Program-made: the position numbers and the translations under genes
Notes under the pieces: model-generated
Told to the model about the DNA's origin: nothing
The model's database searches: none
Seen by the model: only the letters and a program-made list of their open reading frames with translations
DNA from: Candidatus Omnitrophota bacterium
Lineage (GTDB): Bacteria; Omnitrophota; Gorgyraeia; JAGLLT01
DNA length: 12,338 bases
Assembly: GCA_030630095.1 (NCBI GenBank)
Contig: DAOVNW010000011.1
Location: forward strand, 1-12,338
Reading direction: 5' to 3'
Part shown: positions 6,032-12,338 of the stretch, piece after piece
Layout: the number at the start of each line of letters is the position of its first letter
How positions within the stretch are numbered: the stretch's first letter is position 1

Positions 6032-6651
6032 TATTATCTTTTTCCGGAGTGGTGTTTGCTTATCTGCTGGGAGCTGTGCCTTTCGGTTATGTCATAGGTA
6101 AAATTAAGAAAGTAGATATCAGAAAGTCCGGAAGCGGCAATATTGGCGCTACTAACGTCTTAAGGGCAATGGGCAAGGCGGCGGGCGCCGCCGTTCTTCT
6201 TCTCGACCTTCTTAAAGGAATGCTTGCCGTAATAATCGCGGGGAAGATTTGTTCTTGTCAAAGCGCGGCCTATAGCGGAATAGCTTATATTTATTTAGCG
6301 GGCTTGGCGGTTGTAACCGGCCATATCTATACGCCGTTTCTGGGTTTTAAGGGGGGTAAAGGTGTAGCGACTACTCTGGGAGTGTTGATAGGCCTGTGTT
6401 TTTGGGTTGCCGGAGCCGGCAAGGTTTTAATTTTGCTTTTTAGTTTTTGGTTGTTCGTAGTGGTAATTTCAAAATACGTATCCCTGGGTTCGATTTTGGC
6501 GGCGGCAGCCCTGCCGGTATGTTTCTGGATATTTATTAAAACGCCTGCTTCTGTTTTTTTTGGTGTGATAACAGGCGGTTTGATTATCTTGCGGCACAAA
6601 GATAATATCAGGCGCCTGATCGACAAAAAAGAGAAGAGGCTTAAGTTATAA
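6028..6651 (+). CDS. plsY: Acyl-phosphate:glycerol-3-phosphate acyltransferase
   Basis: This polytopic inner-membrane enzyme moves an acyl group from acyl-phosphate (made by PlsX, not seen here) to the sn-1 position of glycerol-3-phosphate, giving lysophosphatidic acid. All three PlsY motifs are present: SGSGNIGATN (34-43), GH.YTPFLGFKGGKGVAT (98-114) and HKDN (190-193). About five membrane helices separate them and the C-terminus is basic. The length, 207 aa, is typical. Its ATG overlaps the pgsA stop in ATGA, so the two are translationally coupled and both use glycerol-3-phosphate. A terminator follows 30 bases downstream. Confidence 0.95.
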   Translation: MILSFSGVVFAYLLGAVPFGYVIGKIKKVDIRKSGSGNIGATNVLRAMGKAAGAAVLLLDLLKGMLAVIIAGKICSCQSAAYSGIAYIYLAGLAVVTGHIYTPFLGFKGGKGVATTLGVLIGLCFWVAGAGKVLILLFSFWLFVVVISKYVSLGSILAAAALPVCFWIFIKTPASVFFGVITGGLIILRHKDNIRRLIDKKEKRLKL

Positions 6652-6680
6652 CGACCAGCTTTTGTCAACGCGGTCAGACT

Positions 6681-6710
6681 AAAAAACAGTTGCCTGGCAG
6701 CTGTTTTTTT
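6681..6710 (+). terminator. Rho-independent terminator after pgsA-plsY
   Basis: CAGTTGC (6687-6693) pairs with GCAGCTG (6697-6703), with one G-T wobble and a three-base loop. The stem is flanked by A6 (6681-6686) on the left and T7 (6704-6710) on the right, which can lengthen the stem. The A-run makes it potentially bidirectional. It closes the pgsA-plsY transcript. Confidence 0.8.
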
Positions 6711-6718
6711 GCTAAAAT
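6690..6718 (+). promoter_or_regulatory. Possible promoter for gpsA overlapping the terminator
   Basis: TTGCCT (6690-6695) and TAAAAT (6713-6718), 17 bases apart with TGC before the -10 box, could form an extended -10 promoter. The -10 box ends only 10 bases before the gpsA ATG at 6729, and no Shine-Dalgarno sequence is present, so a leaderless or nearly leaderless mRNA is possible. The match is moderate and A/T-rich DNA gives chance hits. Confidence 0.35.
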
Positions 6719-6728
6719 AACTATCAAT

Positions 6729-7724
6729 ATGAGAAAAGCAGCAGTTATTGGTGATGGCGGATGGGGGACGACCCTGGCTTTGCATCTTTATAAAAAAGGC
6801 TATAAGGTAAACCTTTGGTCTGCCTTTGAAGTTTATGCCGCAAGGCTGAACAAGATACGCGAAAACCTGAAGTTTTTGCCGGGCATAAGGATACCCAAAG
6901 GTATTCTAATAACCTCTGATATAGAAGCCGCCATTGGTGATGCTGATTTGATAATCCTGGCCGTTCCCTCATGCTATATGCGCGGTGTGCTGGAAAAAAT
7001 GAAAGGCTGTTGCTTTAGAGATAAGATTGTTTTAAGTGTTTCAAAAGGCATAGAGGAAAAAACGCGCCTGAGGATGTCAGAGCTTGTGAAGGAAATTCTG
7101 GGGCAGGTTAAGACGGCGGTTCTTTCGGGCCCGACAATAGCTTATGAGGTGGCCAGGGGGCTTCCGGCTACCTGCGTTATAGCCTCAACCCGTGAGGAAA
7201 CAGCGAAAGATCTGCAGAAGATTTTTATAGACGAGAGGTTGAGAGTTTATACTAATCTTGATGTTGTTGGTGTAGAGCTGGGAGGGTCTTTAAAGAATAT
7301 TATTGCTTTAGCCGCCGGTATATCAGACGGCCTGGGTTTTGGTGTAAACGCTAAAGCGGCTATTGTTACCAGGGGATTGGTAGAGATGGCACGCTTAGGC
7401 GTGGCAATGGGCGCCAAAAGAGAAACCTTCAGCGGACTGGCCGGACTGGGTGATTTAGTTACCACTTGTATGAGCGCTCATAGCCGCAACCGCCAGGTGG
7501 GAGAAAAGATTGGCAAGGGTAAAAAATTAAAAGATATTATAGCTAAGATGGCTATGGTAGCAGAGGGAGTAAAGACCGCGAAGAGCGTATATAACCTAAG
7601 CGAAGATTACTCCGTAGAACTCCCCATAACCACCGAGATTTATAGAGTATTATACAAAAACAAAGATCCGCTCCGCGCGGTAAACGACCTGATGAAGCGG
7701 GAAGGGAAGAGAGAGCACATTTGA
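6729..7724 (+). CDS. gpsA: NAD(P)-dependent glycerol-3-phosphate dehydrogenase
   Basis: This cytoplasmic enzyme reduces dihydroxyacetone phosphate to glycerol-3-phosphate, the substrate of both PlsY and PgsA encoded just upstream. The N-terminal Rossmann motif is G8-D-G-G-W-G-T-T (GxGxWG type). Further family landmarks are AVPS (78-81), SVSKGIE (103-109, Lys106), SGPTIAYEVARGLPA (133-147), GGSLKNIIALAAG with the catalytic Lys189, SGLAGLGDL (235-243), SRNR (252-255) and VAEGVKTA (277-284). The length, 331 aa, is normal. An in-frame ATG at 6690 would add 13 residues but lies inside the terminator stem and before the conserved MRKAAVIG start, so 6729 is chosen. A terminator separates it from plsY, so it is probably transcribed on its own despite the shared pathway. 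Confidence 0.95.
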   Translation: MRKAAVIGDGGWGTTLALHLYKKGYKVNLWSAFEVYAARLNKIRENLKFLPGIRIPKGILITSDIEAAIGDADLIILAVPSCYMRGVLEKMKGCCFRDKIVLSVSKGIEEKTRLRMSELVKEILGQVKTAVLSGPTIAYEVARGLPATCVIASTREETAKDLQKIFIDERLRVYTNLDVVGVELGGSLKNIIALAAGISDGLGFGVNAKAAIVTRGLVEMARLGVAMGAKRETFSGLAGLGDLVTTCMSAHSRNRQVGEKIGKGKKLKDIIAKMAMVAEGVKTAKSVYNLSEDYSVELPITTEIYRVLYKNKDPLRAVNDLMKREGKREHI

Positions 7725-8075
7725 TAAGCGTAAAGCGTAAAGCGAAAAACGTAAAATTATAGCTTAAAATTAAAAATAAAAAAATAAAAAATATAAACAA
7801 GAAAACGTAAAACTTAAAAACGTAAAGTGTAAAGTTTGGAAACGTAAAGCTTAAAGCGAAAAATGTAAAGCCATAGCTTAAAACTAAAAAGAATTAAAAA
7901 ATGATTAGATAAAAATTATTTTAAAATTTTGCGTTTTGCATTATAATTTTGCATTTTTCACTTTGAACTTTTAGTTTTTTGCTGTATTTTATTTTTTATA
8001 TTTGTTTTTTTGATGTTTGATTTGAATTTTTAGTTGTAGTTTTACGTTTTTCGCTTTACATTTTTAGTTTTGTTT
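7725..8075. repeat. Large A/T-rich imperfect inverted repeat built from degenerate GTAAAGC-like units
   Basis: This 351-base gap holds no gene. The left half (about 7725-7910) is almost all purine A with repeated words such as GTAAAGC, GTAAAAC, CTTAAAAAC and AAGCGAAAAA. The right half (about 7921-8070) is the T-rich complement with CGTTTT, TTTTGCATT and TTTTACG words. The best-matching arms are a perfect 20-bp inverted repeat, 7737-7756 versus 8040-8059, with imperfect complementarity continuing inward. The transcript could fold into a very long hairpin. It may terminate gpsA and/or the opposite strand, or be a decayed mobile or slipped-repeat region. No CRISPR spacing is seen. Confidence 0.7.
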
Positions 8076-8153
8076 CGGGGCGTAGCGCAGCTTGGCTAGC
8101 GCGCTTGAATGGGGTTCAAGAGGTCGGGAGTTCAAATCTCCCCGCCCCGACCA
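8076..8153 (+). tRNA. tRNA-Pro (anticodon GGG)
   Basis: A full cloverleaf can be drawn. The acceptor stem CGGGGCG/CGCCCCG has seven perfect pairs. The D stem is GCGC/GCGC with a TTGG-containing loop. The anticodon stem is CTTGA/TCAAG around loop ATGGGGT, anticodon GGG at 8111-8113. The variable loop is five bases. The T stem is GGGAG/CTCCC with loop TTCAAAT. Discriminator A and an encoded CCA (8151-8153) end the gene. C1-G72 is usual for bacterial tRNA-Pro. It reads proline codons CCC and CCU. Confidence 0.95.
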
Positions 8154-8259
8154 TTAATTAGGGACACATCCCAATTTAGCAATAAAAGGTAAGAGCAAGA
8201 AATATTTATGAAAAGTAAGGTATTTAGTGACATAAAAATTAGGATGTGTCCCTAATTAA
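8154..8259. mobile_element. Small palindrome-ended element (MITE/REP-like) next to tRNA-Pro
   Basis: Arms 8154-8177 and 8236-8259 are inverted repeats of 24 bases with one mismatch, each centred on GGGACACATCC / GGATGTGTCCC, around 58 bases without coding potential. The element starts directly after the tRNA CCA and ends 18 bases before the hom ATG. TTAA occurs at both outer ends, which could be target duplication or part of the palindrome. No T-run follows the right arm, so it is a poor terminator. Palindromes with a GGGACA-type core are often mobilised by REP-associated tyrosine transposases, but no transposase is in the window, so this assignment is inference. Confidence 0.55.
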
Positions 8260-8277
8260 AAAAAGTAGGAGTTTCAA

Positions 8278-9579
8278 ATGGATCAGATTAATATAGGGCT
8301 TATTGGGTATGGAACTATTGGCCGCGCGGTTGTTAGAGCTATTAAAAAAAATGGGAAATCTTTGAGTGAGCGGCTTGAGTGCGGGATTAACCTAAAGAGC
8401 GTTTGCGATAGAGACCGGAGGGTGTTTGAGGGCTCTGGGTTGAATAGGAAGGTTATAAAAAAGACGGCGGATGAGATATTAAACGACCCTGAAATTGACG
8501 TGGTGATAGAGCTAATAGGAGGGGTGCGTCCGGCCAGGGAGATGATAATAAAGGCGCTTAAAAATAAAAAGCACATTATCACCGCCAACAAAGCTCTTTT
8601 ATCAGATTATAAAAAGGAACTGTTTAAAATTGCTGAAGAAAATGGCGTAGGCCTGTATTTTGAGGCCTCGGTTTTAGCCGGTGTACCGGTGATCAAGGTC
8701 TTAGAGGAGAGTTTAGCGGGTAATCGCGTCCAGAGTATGTGGGGGATAATTAACGGAACCTCCAATTACATACTCAGCAATATGTATTCTAAAGGTGTTG
8801 AATTTAAGGAGGCGCTCAAAGAGGCGCAGAGTAAGGGTTATGCCGAAAAAAATTATTCTCTTGATGTTGAGGGCTTTGATTCGGCGCATAAGCTGGCTAT
8901 TATATCTTCTTTGGCCTTTAGGCAGGACATTAAGCTGGAAGATATTCATGTTGAAGGTATATCAAGTATTTCGTCCGGGGACGTGATGTACGCTAAAGAG
9001 CTGGGCTATTGTATAAAACTGCTGGCTGTAGCCAAGGCCTCAGGAGACTGTATTGAAGTAAGGGTTGAACCGACTCTCCTGCCGTCACAGCATATGTTGT
9101 CCCAGGTAAATAATGCCTATAACGCTGTTTATATCAAGTCGGATTTGGCTAAAGATATATTTTTATACGGGCAGGGAGCGGGAGGCAGTTCCACCAGTTC
9201 CGCGGTAGTTAGTGATATAGCCGATGTTGTCTCGGATATTAAAAGCGGCGGCGCGAGCCGGAGGAATTTTTTAAGCGGCCGCAAGGAAAAGGCAAGGCGC
9301 ATAAAAAAAGTTGATGAAAATGAAGCCTGTTATTATGTGCGTTTTATGGCTGTTGACAGGCCGGGTGTTCTGGCTAAAATTTCCGGCATTTTGGCAAAGC
9401 ACGAGATTAGCATTGCCTCTGTAATGCAGAAGTCCAGAGAAAAAGTTGGAGCTGTGCCTATAGTTATGCTTACTCATCAGGTTAAAGAGATAAGCCTGAA
9501 AAAGGCTTTAAAGGAAATAGACAAGCAAAGGGTTATAATGGCAAAGTCGGTGGTAATTAAGATTGAGAAGGAATGTTAA
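8278..9579 (+). CDS. hom: Homoserine dehydrogenase with C-terminal ACT domain
   Basis: This cytoplasmic enzyme reduces aspartate-4-semialdehyde to homoserine with NAD(P)H, at the branch leading to threonine and methionine. The nucleotide-binding motif is G10-Y-G-T-I-G15. NKALLS (104-109) carries the conserved Lys105. GIINGTSNYIL (156-166) and LDVEGFDSAHK (195-205) carry the active-site residues; E190, D196, D201 and K205 keep the spacing of the acidic cluster and Lys known from yeast homoserine dehydrogenase. Residues about 351-433 form an ACT domain (VRFMAVDRPGVLAKISGIL), the usual site for threonine feedback. The length, 433 aa, is normal for the monofunctional ACT-containing form. A clean Shine-Dalgarno (AGGAG at 8267-8271) sits 6 bases before the ATG. 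thrC follows 3 bases after the stop, so the genes form an operon. Confidence 0.96.
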   Translation: MDQINIGLIGYGTIGRAVVRAIKKNGKSLSERLECGINLKSVCDRDRRVFEGSGLNRKVIKKTADEILNDPEIDVVIELIGGVRPAREMIIKALKNKKHIITANKALLSDYKKELFKIAEENGVGLYFEASVLAGVPVIKVLEESLAGNRVQSMWGIINGTSNYILSNMYSKGVEFKEALKEAQSKGYAEKNYSLDVEGFDSAHKLAIISSLAFRQDIKLEDIHVEGISSISSGDVMYAKELGYCIKLLAVAKASGDCIEVRVEPTLLPSQHMLSQVNNAYNAVYIKSDLAKDIFLYGQGAGGSSTSSAVVSDIADVVSDIKSGGASRRNFLSGRKEKARRIKKVDENEACYYVRFMAVDRPGVLAKISGILAKHEISIASVMQKSREKVGAVPIVMLTHQVKEISLKKALKEIDKQRVIMAKSVVIKIEKEC

Positions 9580-9582
9580 ATT

Positions 9583-10656
9583 ATGAGTATAAAAGGCGTG
9601 ATAGAAAGATATAGAGAGTATTTACCGGTAAGTGAAAAAACGCCGGTTATCACTCTCTGTGAAGGGAATACCGCTTTAATAAGGGCCAAAGCGCTGGAAG
9701 ATAGGTTTAAGATTGATGCCGAAATATTCCTCAAGTACGAGGGGCAGAACCCGACAGGTTCTTTTAAAGACAGGGGTATGACTATGGCTGTCTCTAAAGC
9801 GAAAGAAGACGGCATAGAGGCTGTTATGTGCGCCTCAACCGGCAACACTTCCGCCTCTGCTTCCGCTTACGCGGTTAGAGCGGGGATGAAGAGTTTTGTG
9901 GTTATACCTGAGGGCAACATAGCTTTGGGTAAGCTGGCCCAGGCGCTCATTCATGGAGCCTGTGTGATAGCTATTAAGGGGAACTTTGATAAGGCGCTTA
10001 GTTTAGTTAAGGAAATTACCGATGAATATCCGGTGGTTCTGGTGAACTCACTTAATCCTTTCAGGATTGAAGGCCAGAAGACAGGAGCTTTTGAGATATG
10101 TGATGATTTAAGAGAGGCGCCCGACCTTCATTTTATTCCGGTCGGTAATGCCGACAATATCCTCGCTTACTGGAAGGGATACAAAGAGTATAAGGAGGCG
10201 GGAAAAATAGTTAATTTACCGAGGATGATGGGTTTTCAGGCGGCCGGAGCGGCGCCGATTGTGGAAAAGAGAATAATAGAAAGACCGGAAACAATTGCTA
10301 CCGCCATAAGAATCGGAAATCCTGCCAGCTGGAAAAAGGCAGAGGCGGCCCGTGATGAGTCGGGAGGCGTGATAGATAAGGTAACCGATGAGGAAATCAT
10401 CGAGGCCTATAAGATTCTTGCCGGCGAGATAGGAGTTTTTGTTGAGCCGGCCTCGGCGGCTTCTGTAGCCGGGCTTATAAAATTATCCAAAGCGGGCTAT
10501 TTTGAAGAGGAAGGCTTAAAAGGGAAAAGGAAGAAGATAGTTTGTATACTGACCGGCCATGGCCTAAAGGACCCGGAAAGGGCAATTAAGTGCGTAAGTA
10601 GTCCGGAGGCGGTTGAAGCAAAAAAAGAAAACATCCTTAGATTAATGGGATATTAA
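9583..10656 (+). CDS. thrC: Threonine synthase
   Basis: This PLP enzyme converts O-phosphohomoserine to threonine and phosphate, the last step of the pathway. NPTGSFKDRGM (56-66) contains the PLP Lys62. STGNTSASASAYA (85-97) and PVGNADN follow as the phosphate-binding and PLP-binding segments; the latter is usually GNAGN, so Asp replaces Gly here, a minor variation. VEPASAAS and LTGHGLKDP near the C-terminus are typical of the short bacterial threonine synthase (about 350 aa, 357 here). It begins 3 bases after hom and ends 6 bases before the next gene. AAGGA near the end of hom (about 9569-9573) is its probable ribosome site. Confidence 0.96.
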   Translation: MSIKGVIERYREYLPVSEKTPVITLCEGNTALIRAKALEDRFKIDAEIFLKYEGQNPTGSFKDRGMTMAVSKAKEDGIEAVMCASTGNTSASASAYAVRAGMKSFVVIPEGNIALGKLAQALIHGACVIAIKGNFDKALSLVKEITDEYPVVLVNSLNPFRIEGQKTGAFEICDDLREAPDLHFIPVGNADNILAYWKGYKEYKEAGKIVNLPRMMGFQAAGAAPIVEKRIIERPETIATAIRIGNPASWKKAEAARDESGGVIDKVTDEEIIEAYKILAGEIGVFVEPASAASVAGLIKLSKAGYFEEEGLKGKRKKIVCILTGHGLKDPERAIKCVSSPEAVEAKKENILRLMGY

Positions 10657-10662
10657 AAAGAG

Positions 10663-11886
10663 ATGAAATATATTGTTATTGTGGCAGATGGGATGGCCGA
10701 TTATCCGATTGATGAGTTAGACGGAAAGACTCCTCTGGAGGCAGCCAAAACACCCAATATGGACTTTATCGCCAGAAACGGCGTTGTTGGCCAGGCAAAT
10801 ATGGTGCCCAAGAATATGCCTCCGGGAAGCGACATAGCCAACTTGTCTATCTTTGGTTATGACCCCAGACAGTATTATACGGGCAGAGGGCCGCTTGAGG
10901 CGGCTAATCTGGGCATTAAACTGGCTAAGGACGAGGTCGTTTTTCGCTGTAATTTAGTTACCATAGCCGGCGATATAATGAGCGACTACAGCTCCGGTCA
11001 TATCTCGACCGATGAGGCGGGAGTACTTATCGAAATCCTCAACAAGAGACTGGCTACTAAATTTATCAGGTTCTACCCGGGGACAAGTTACAGGCATATT
11101 ATGCGCGTTAAGCCAACCCCTAAATATTCTGAGTTTACAGCCCGCTGTACGCCGCCTCATGATATTACGGGGAAAAGCATTGCCGGATATTTGCCCAGCG
11201 GTGAGGGGGGACAGTTTCTTATTGACTTGATGAAGATGTCAAATAATATTCTGATGCGGCACGAGATAAATCAGGTAAGGGTGGACTTAGGAGAAAACCC
11301 CGCCAATATGATATGGCTCTGGGGACAGGGCAAAAAACCGGATTTGCCTAAATTTTACAGCAGGTATAAGGTTAAGGGTTCGGTAATTTCGGCAGTTGAC
11401 CTGCTAAAAGGTATCGGCCGGCTGGCCGGCCTGGATATAATCGATGTGCCCAATATAACCGGCTATTATGATACGGACTATAAAGCAAAAGCTGAGTATG
11501 GACTGCGCTCGCTGGAAGATAAAGATTTTATCCTCGTTCATATTGAGGCGCCTGATGAAGCGGGGCACAGCGGCGACTTGAGGGAAAAGATAACGGCTAT
11601 TGAAAATATTGACAGGGAAGTTGTCAGCAGGTTTTTAAGGTATGTGGAAAAAAAAGAGGATGCCAGAATACTAGTTTTGCCTGATCATCCGACCCCCGTA
11701 AAGATTAAAACCCACACCGCTGATGCCGTATGTTTTGCTATGTGCGGCGAAGGTATTATGGCTGACAGCGTTCAAAGTTACAGCGAGTATACCAGCAAAA
11801 GCGGCTCTTTAAATTTTAAAGAAGGCCATAAGTTAATGAGTGAATTTTTAAACACAGGAAATAGTAAATTATGCCTAAACTTATAG
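10663..11886 (+). CDS. ApgM-family phosphoglycerate mutase-like protein, probable homoserine kinase
   Basis: A member of the cofactor-independent phosphoglycerate mutase family of archaeal type (alkaline phosphatase superfamily, 407 aa). Metal-site segments are visible: VADGMADYP with Asp9, GSDIANLSIFGYDP (55-68), a DEAGHSGD block (Asp and His), LPDHPTP, and KTHTADAV. In genomes where such genes sit beside hom and thrC and no ThrB is present, the family has been proposed to act as homoserine kinase (TIGR02535-type annotation). The same arrangement is seen here, between thrC and lysC with no GHMP kinase, so O-phosphohomoserine formation is the likely job. A second possibility is plain 2,3-bisphosphoglycerate-independent phosphoglycerate mutase in glycolysis. 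The sequence alone does not decide. The aspartokinase start codon lies inside this gene, overlapping by 16 bases in another frame, so translation is likely coupled. Confidence 0.85.
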   Translation: MKYIVIVADGMADYPIDELDGKTPLEAAKTPNMDFIARNGVVGQANMVPKNMPPGSDIANLSIFGYDPRQYYTGRGPLEAANLGIKLAKDEVVFRCNLVTIAGDIMSDYSSGHISTDEAGVLIEILNKRLATKFIRFYPGTSYRHIMRVKPTPKYSEFTARCTPPHDITGKSIAGYLPSGEGGQFLIDLMKMSNNILMRHEINQVRVDLGENPANMIWLWGQGKKPDLPKFYSRYKVKGSVISAVDLLKGIGRLAGLDIIDVPNITGYYDTDYKAKAEYGLRSLEDKDFILVHIEAPDEAGHSGDLREKITAIENIDREVVSRFLRYVEKKEDARILVLPDHPTPVKIKTHTADAVCFAMCGEGIMADSVQSYSEYTSKSGSLNFKEGHKLMSEFLNTGNSKLCLNL

Positions 11887-12338
11887 TCCAAAAATACGGA
11901 GGCACATCTGTAGGCTCTGTCGAGCGGATTAAAAAGATTGCCGGGCGAATCGTTAAAACTCACAAAAAGGGTACCCGGATTGTAGTTGTTGTCTCAGCCC
12001 TGGGCGGTACGACGGATGAACTTATCAATCTTGCTTATCAGATAACCGCCACTCCCAGTGAAAGAGAGATGGATATGCTGATTTCCACCGGCGAGCAGGT
12101 ATCGGTGGCGCTTTTAGCAATGGCTATACATAAGCTCGGCAGGGAGGCTGTATCTCTGACCGGAGGGCAGGTTGGTATAGTTACGGATTCTTCGCATACC
12201 AAGGCCCGCATAGTGGACATAAATACTAAACGGATAAAAGCTGAACTAAAAAACAAAAAGATAGTTAGGGTAATGCCTAATACCCCTTGTTTAGTAGGAG
12301 AAATGGCAGCTGGCTTTGCAGTTGGAAAAAAGGTAACT
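11871..12338 (+). CDS. lysC: Aspartokinase N-terminal part joined to a ProC-like sequence; runs off the window
   Basis: Residues 1-126 are good aspartokinase, the enzyme that phosphorylates aspartate in the first step to lysine, threonine and methionine. KYGGTSVG (8-15) is the catalytic and substrate motif, VVVVSALGGTTDEL (38-51) follows, then REMDMLISTGEQVS (65-78), SLTGGQ (95-100) and ARIVDINTKRIKAEL (112-126). An aspartokinase should continue with KIVVVAGFQG and the GRGGSDTT motif. Instead, residues about 131-156 read IVRVMPNTPCLVGEMAAGFAVGKKVT-like sequence, matching the conserved MPNTPxLVGE region of pyrroline-5-carboxylate reductase. The reading frame stays open to the window end. The switch falls in an A-rich stretch at about 12249-12269. 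A join or deletion at shared sequence is more likely than a working fusion. The start at 11871 overlaps the preceding gene's end and gives the normal MPKLIVQKYGG beginning. Confidence 0.85.
   Translation, partial: MPKLIVQKYGGTSVGSVERIKKIAGRIVKTHKKGTRIVVVVSALGGTTDELINLAYQITATPSEREMDMLISTGEQVSVALLAMAIHKLGREAVSLTGGQVGIVTDSSHTKARIVDINTKRIKAELKNKKIVRVMPNTPCLVGEMAAGFAVGKKVT

Noticed and set aside
6690..6728. Upstream start codon for gpsA
   Set aside because: The extra 13 residues lie in the plsY terminator and precede the conserved MRKAAVIGDGGWG start of the family.
7552..7800. Antisense open frame across the end of gpsA and the repeat region
   Set aside because: It lies opposite the well-supported gpsA coding sequence and low-complexity A/T DNA, and its translation has no recognisable domain.
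7725..8075. CRISPR-like array
   Set aside because: The repeated words are short, degenerate and not evenly spaced, there are no unique spacers, and no cas gene is nearby.
8154..8259. Threonine-operon attenuator or riboswitch
   Set aside because: No leader peptide rich in Thr/Ile codons, no terminator T-run and no known aptamer pattern; the near-perfect ends fit a small mobile element better.
9576..9848. Antisense open frame over the start of thrC
   Set aside because: thrC is secure from its PLP motif and operon position; the antisense frame has no supporting signal.
11012..11230. Open frame in another + frame within the ApgM-family gene
   Set aside because: It lies entirely inside a conserved gene and shows no protein motif; it is a frame shadow.

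Overview
The window reads as a chromosomal segment of a Gram-negative-type bacterium. It encodes Type IV pilin-like proteins with prepilin leaders, a lipoprotein signal peptide, PlsY/PgsA phospholipid synthesis and a CCA-encoded tRNA. Gene order (minor-pilin cassettes, and hom-thrC-apgM-lysC with an alkaline-phosphatase-superfamily enzyme in place of ThrB), dense packing and A/T-rich intergenic repeats resemble uncultured lineages such as Omnitrophota or Deltaproteobacteria-like groups. That placement is impression, not proof. All protein genes are on the + strand, and almost all of the sequence is coding.

Region 1 (1-4580) holds two consecutive copies of a three-gene Type IV pilus/pseudopilin cassette, each in the order PilV/GspI-like, PilW-like, PilX-like. 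The first two members of each copy are clear paralogues over their full length. The PilX-like members share only their N-terminal assembly part and have unrelated, large C-terminal regions. Both PilW-like proteins carry a textbook EF-hand-type calcium loop, and the second PilX-like protein has further Asp-rich loops, so calcium dependence is plausible. A promoter precedes the second cassette.

Region 2 (4581-5470) holds a hairpin of unknown role, a small secreted or membrane protein with no recognised family, and a lipoprotein that joins a glycine zipper to a two-CxxC zinc ribbon. The lipoprotein gene has a strong promoter and a Rho-independent terminator.

Region 3 (5477-7724) is a glycerophospholipid block. 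GpsA makes glycerol-3-phosphate, PlsY acylates it, and PgsA transfers a phosphatidyl group to it. A terminator separates pgsA-plsY from gpsA.

Region 4 (7725-8277) has no protein gene. It holds about 350 bp of degenerate A-rich then T-rich repeats forming a very long imperfect inverted repeat, a tRNA-Pro(GGG), and a roughly 106-bp palindrome-ended element directly after the tRNA.

Region 5 (8278-12338) is a threonine operon: hom, thrC, an ApgM-family gene that probably acts as homoserine kinase (inferred from context), and the start of an aspartokinase gene. The last reading frame is abnormal. After about 126 residues of good aspartokinase it changes at an A-rich stretch into a sequence that looks like pyrroline-5-carboxylate reductase (ProC). 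This is most easily explained as an assembly join or rearrangement at the window end.

No clearly new defence or mobile system was found. The items most worth a second look are the chimeric lysC/proC end, the duplicated pilin cassettes with calcium loops, the zinc-ribbon lipoprotein and the large A/T inverted repeat.
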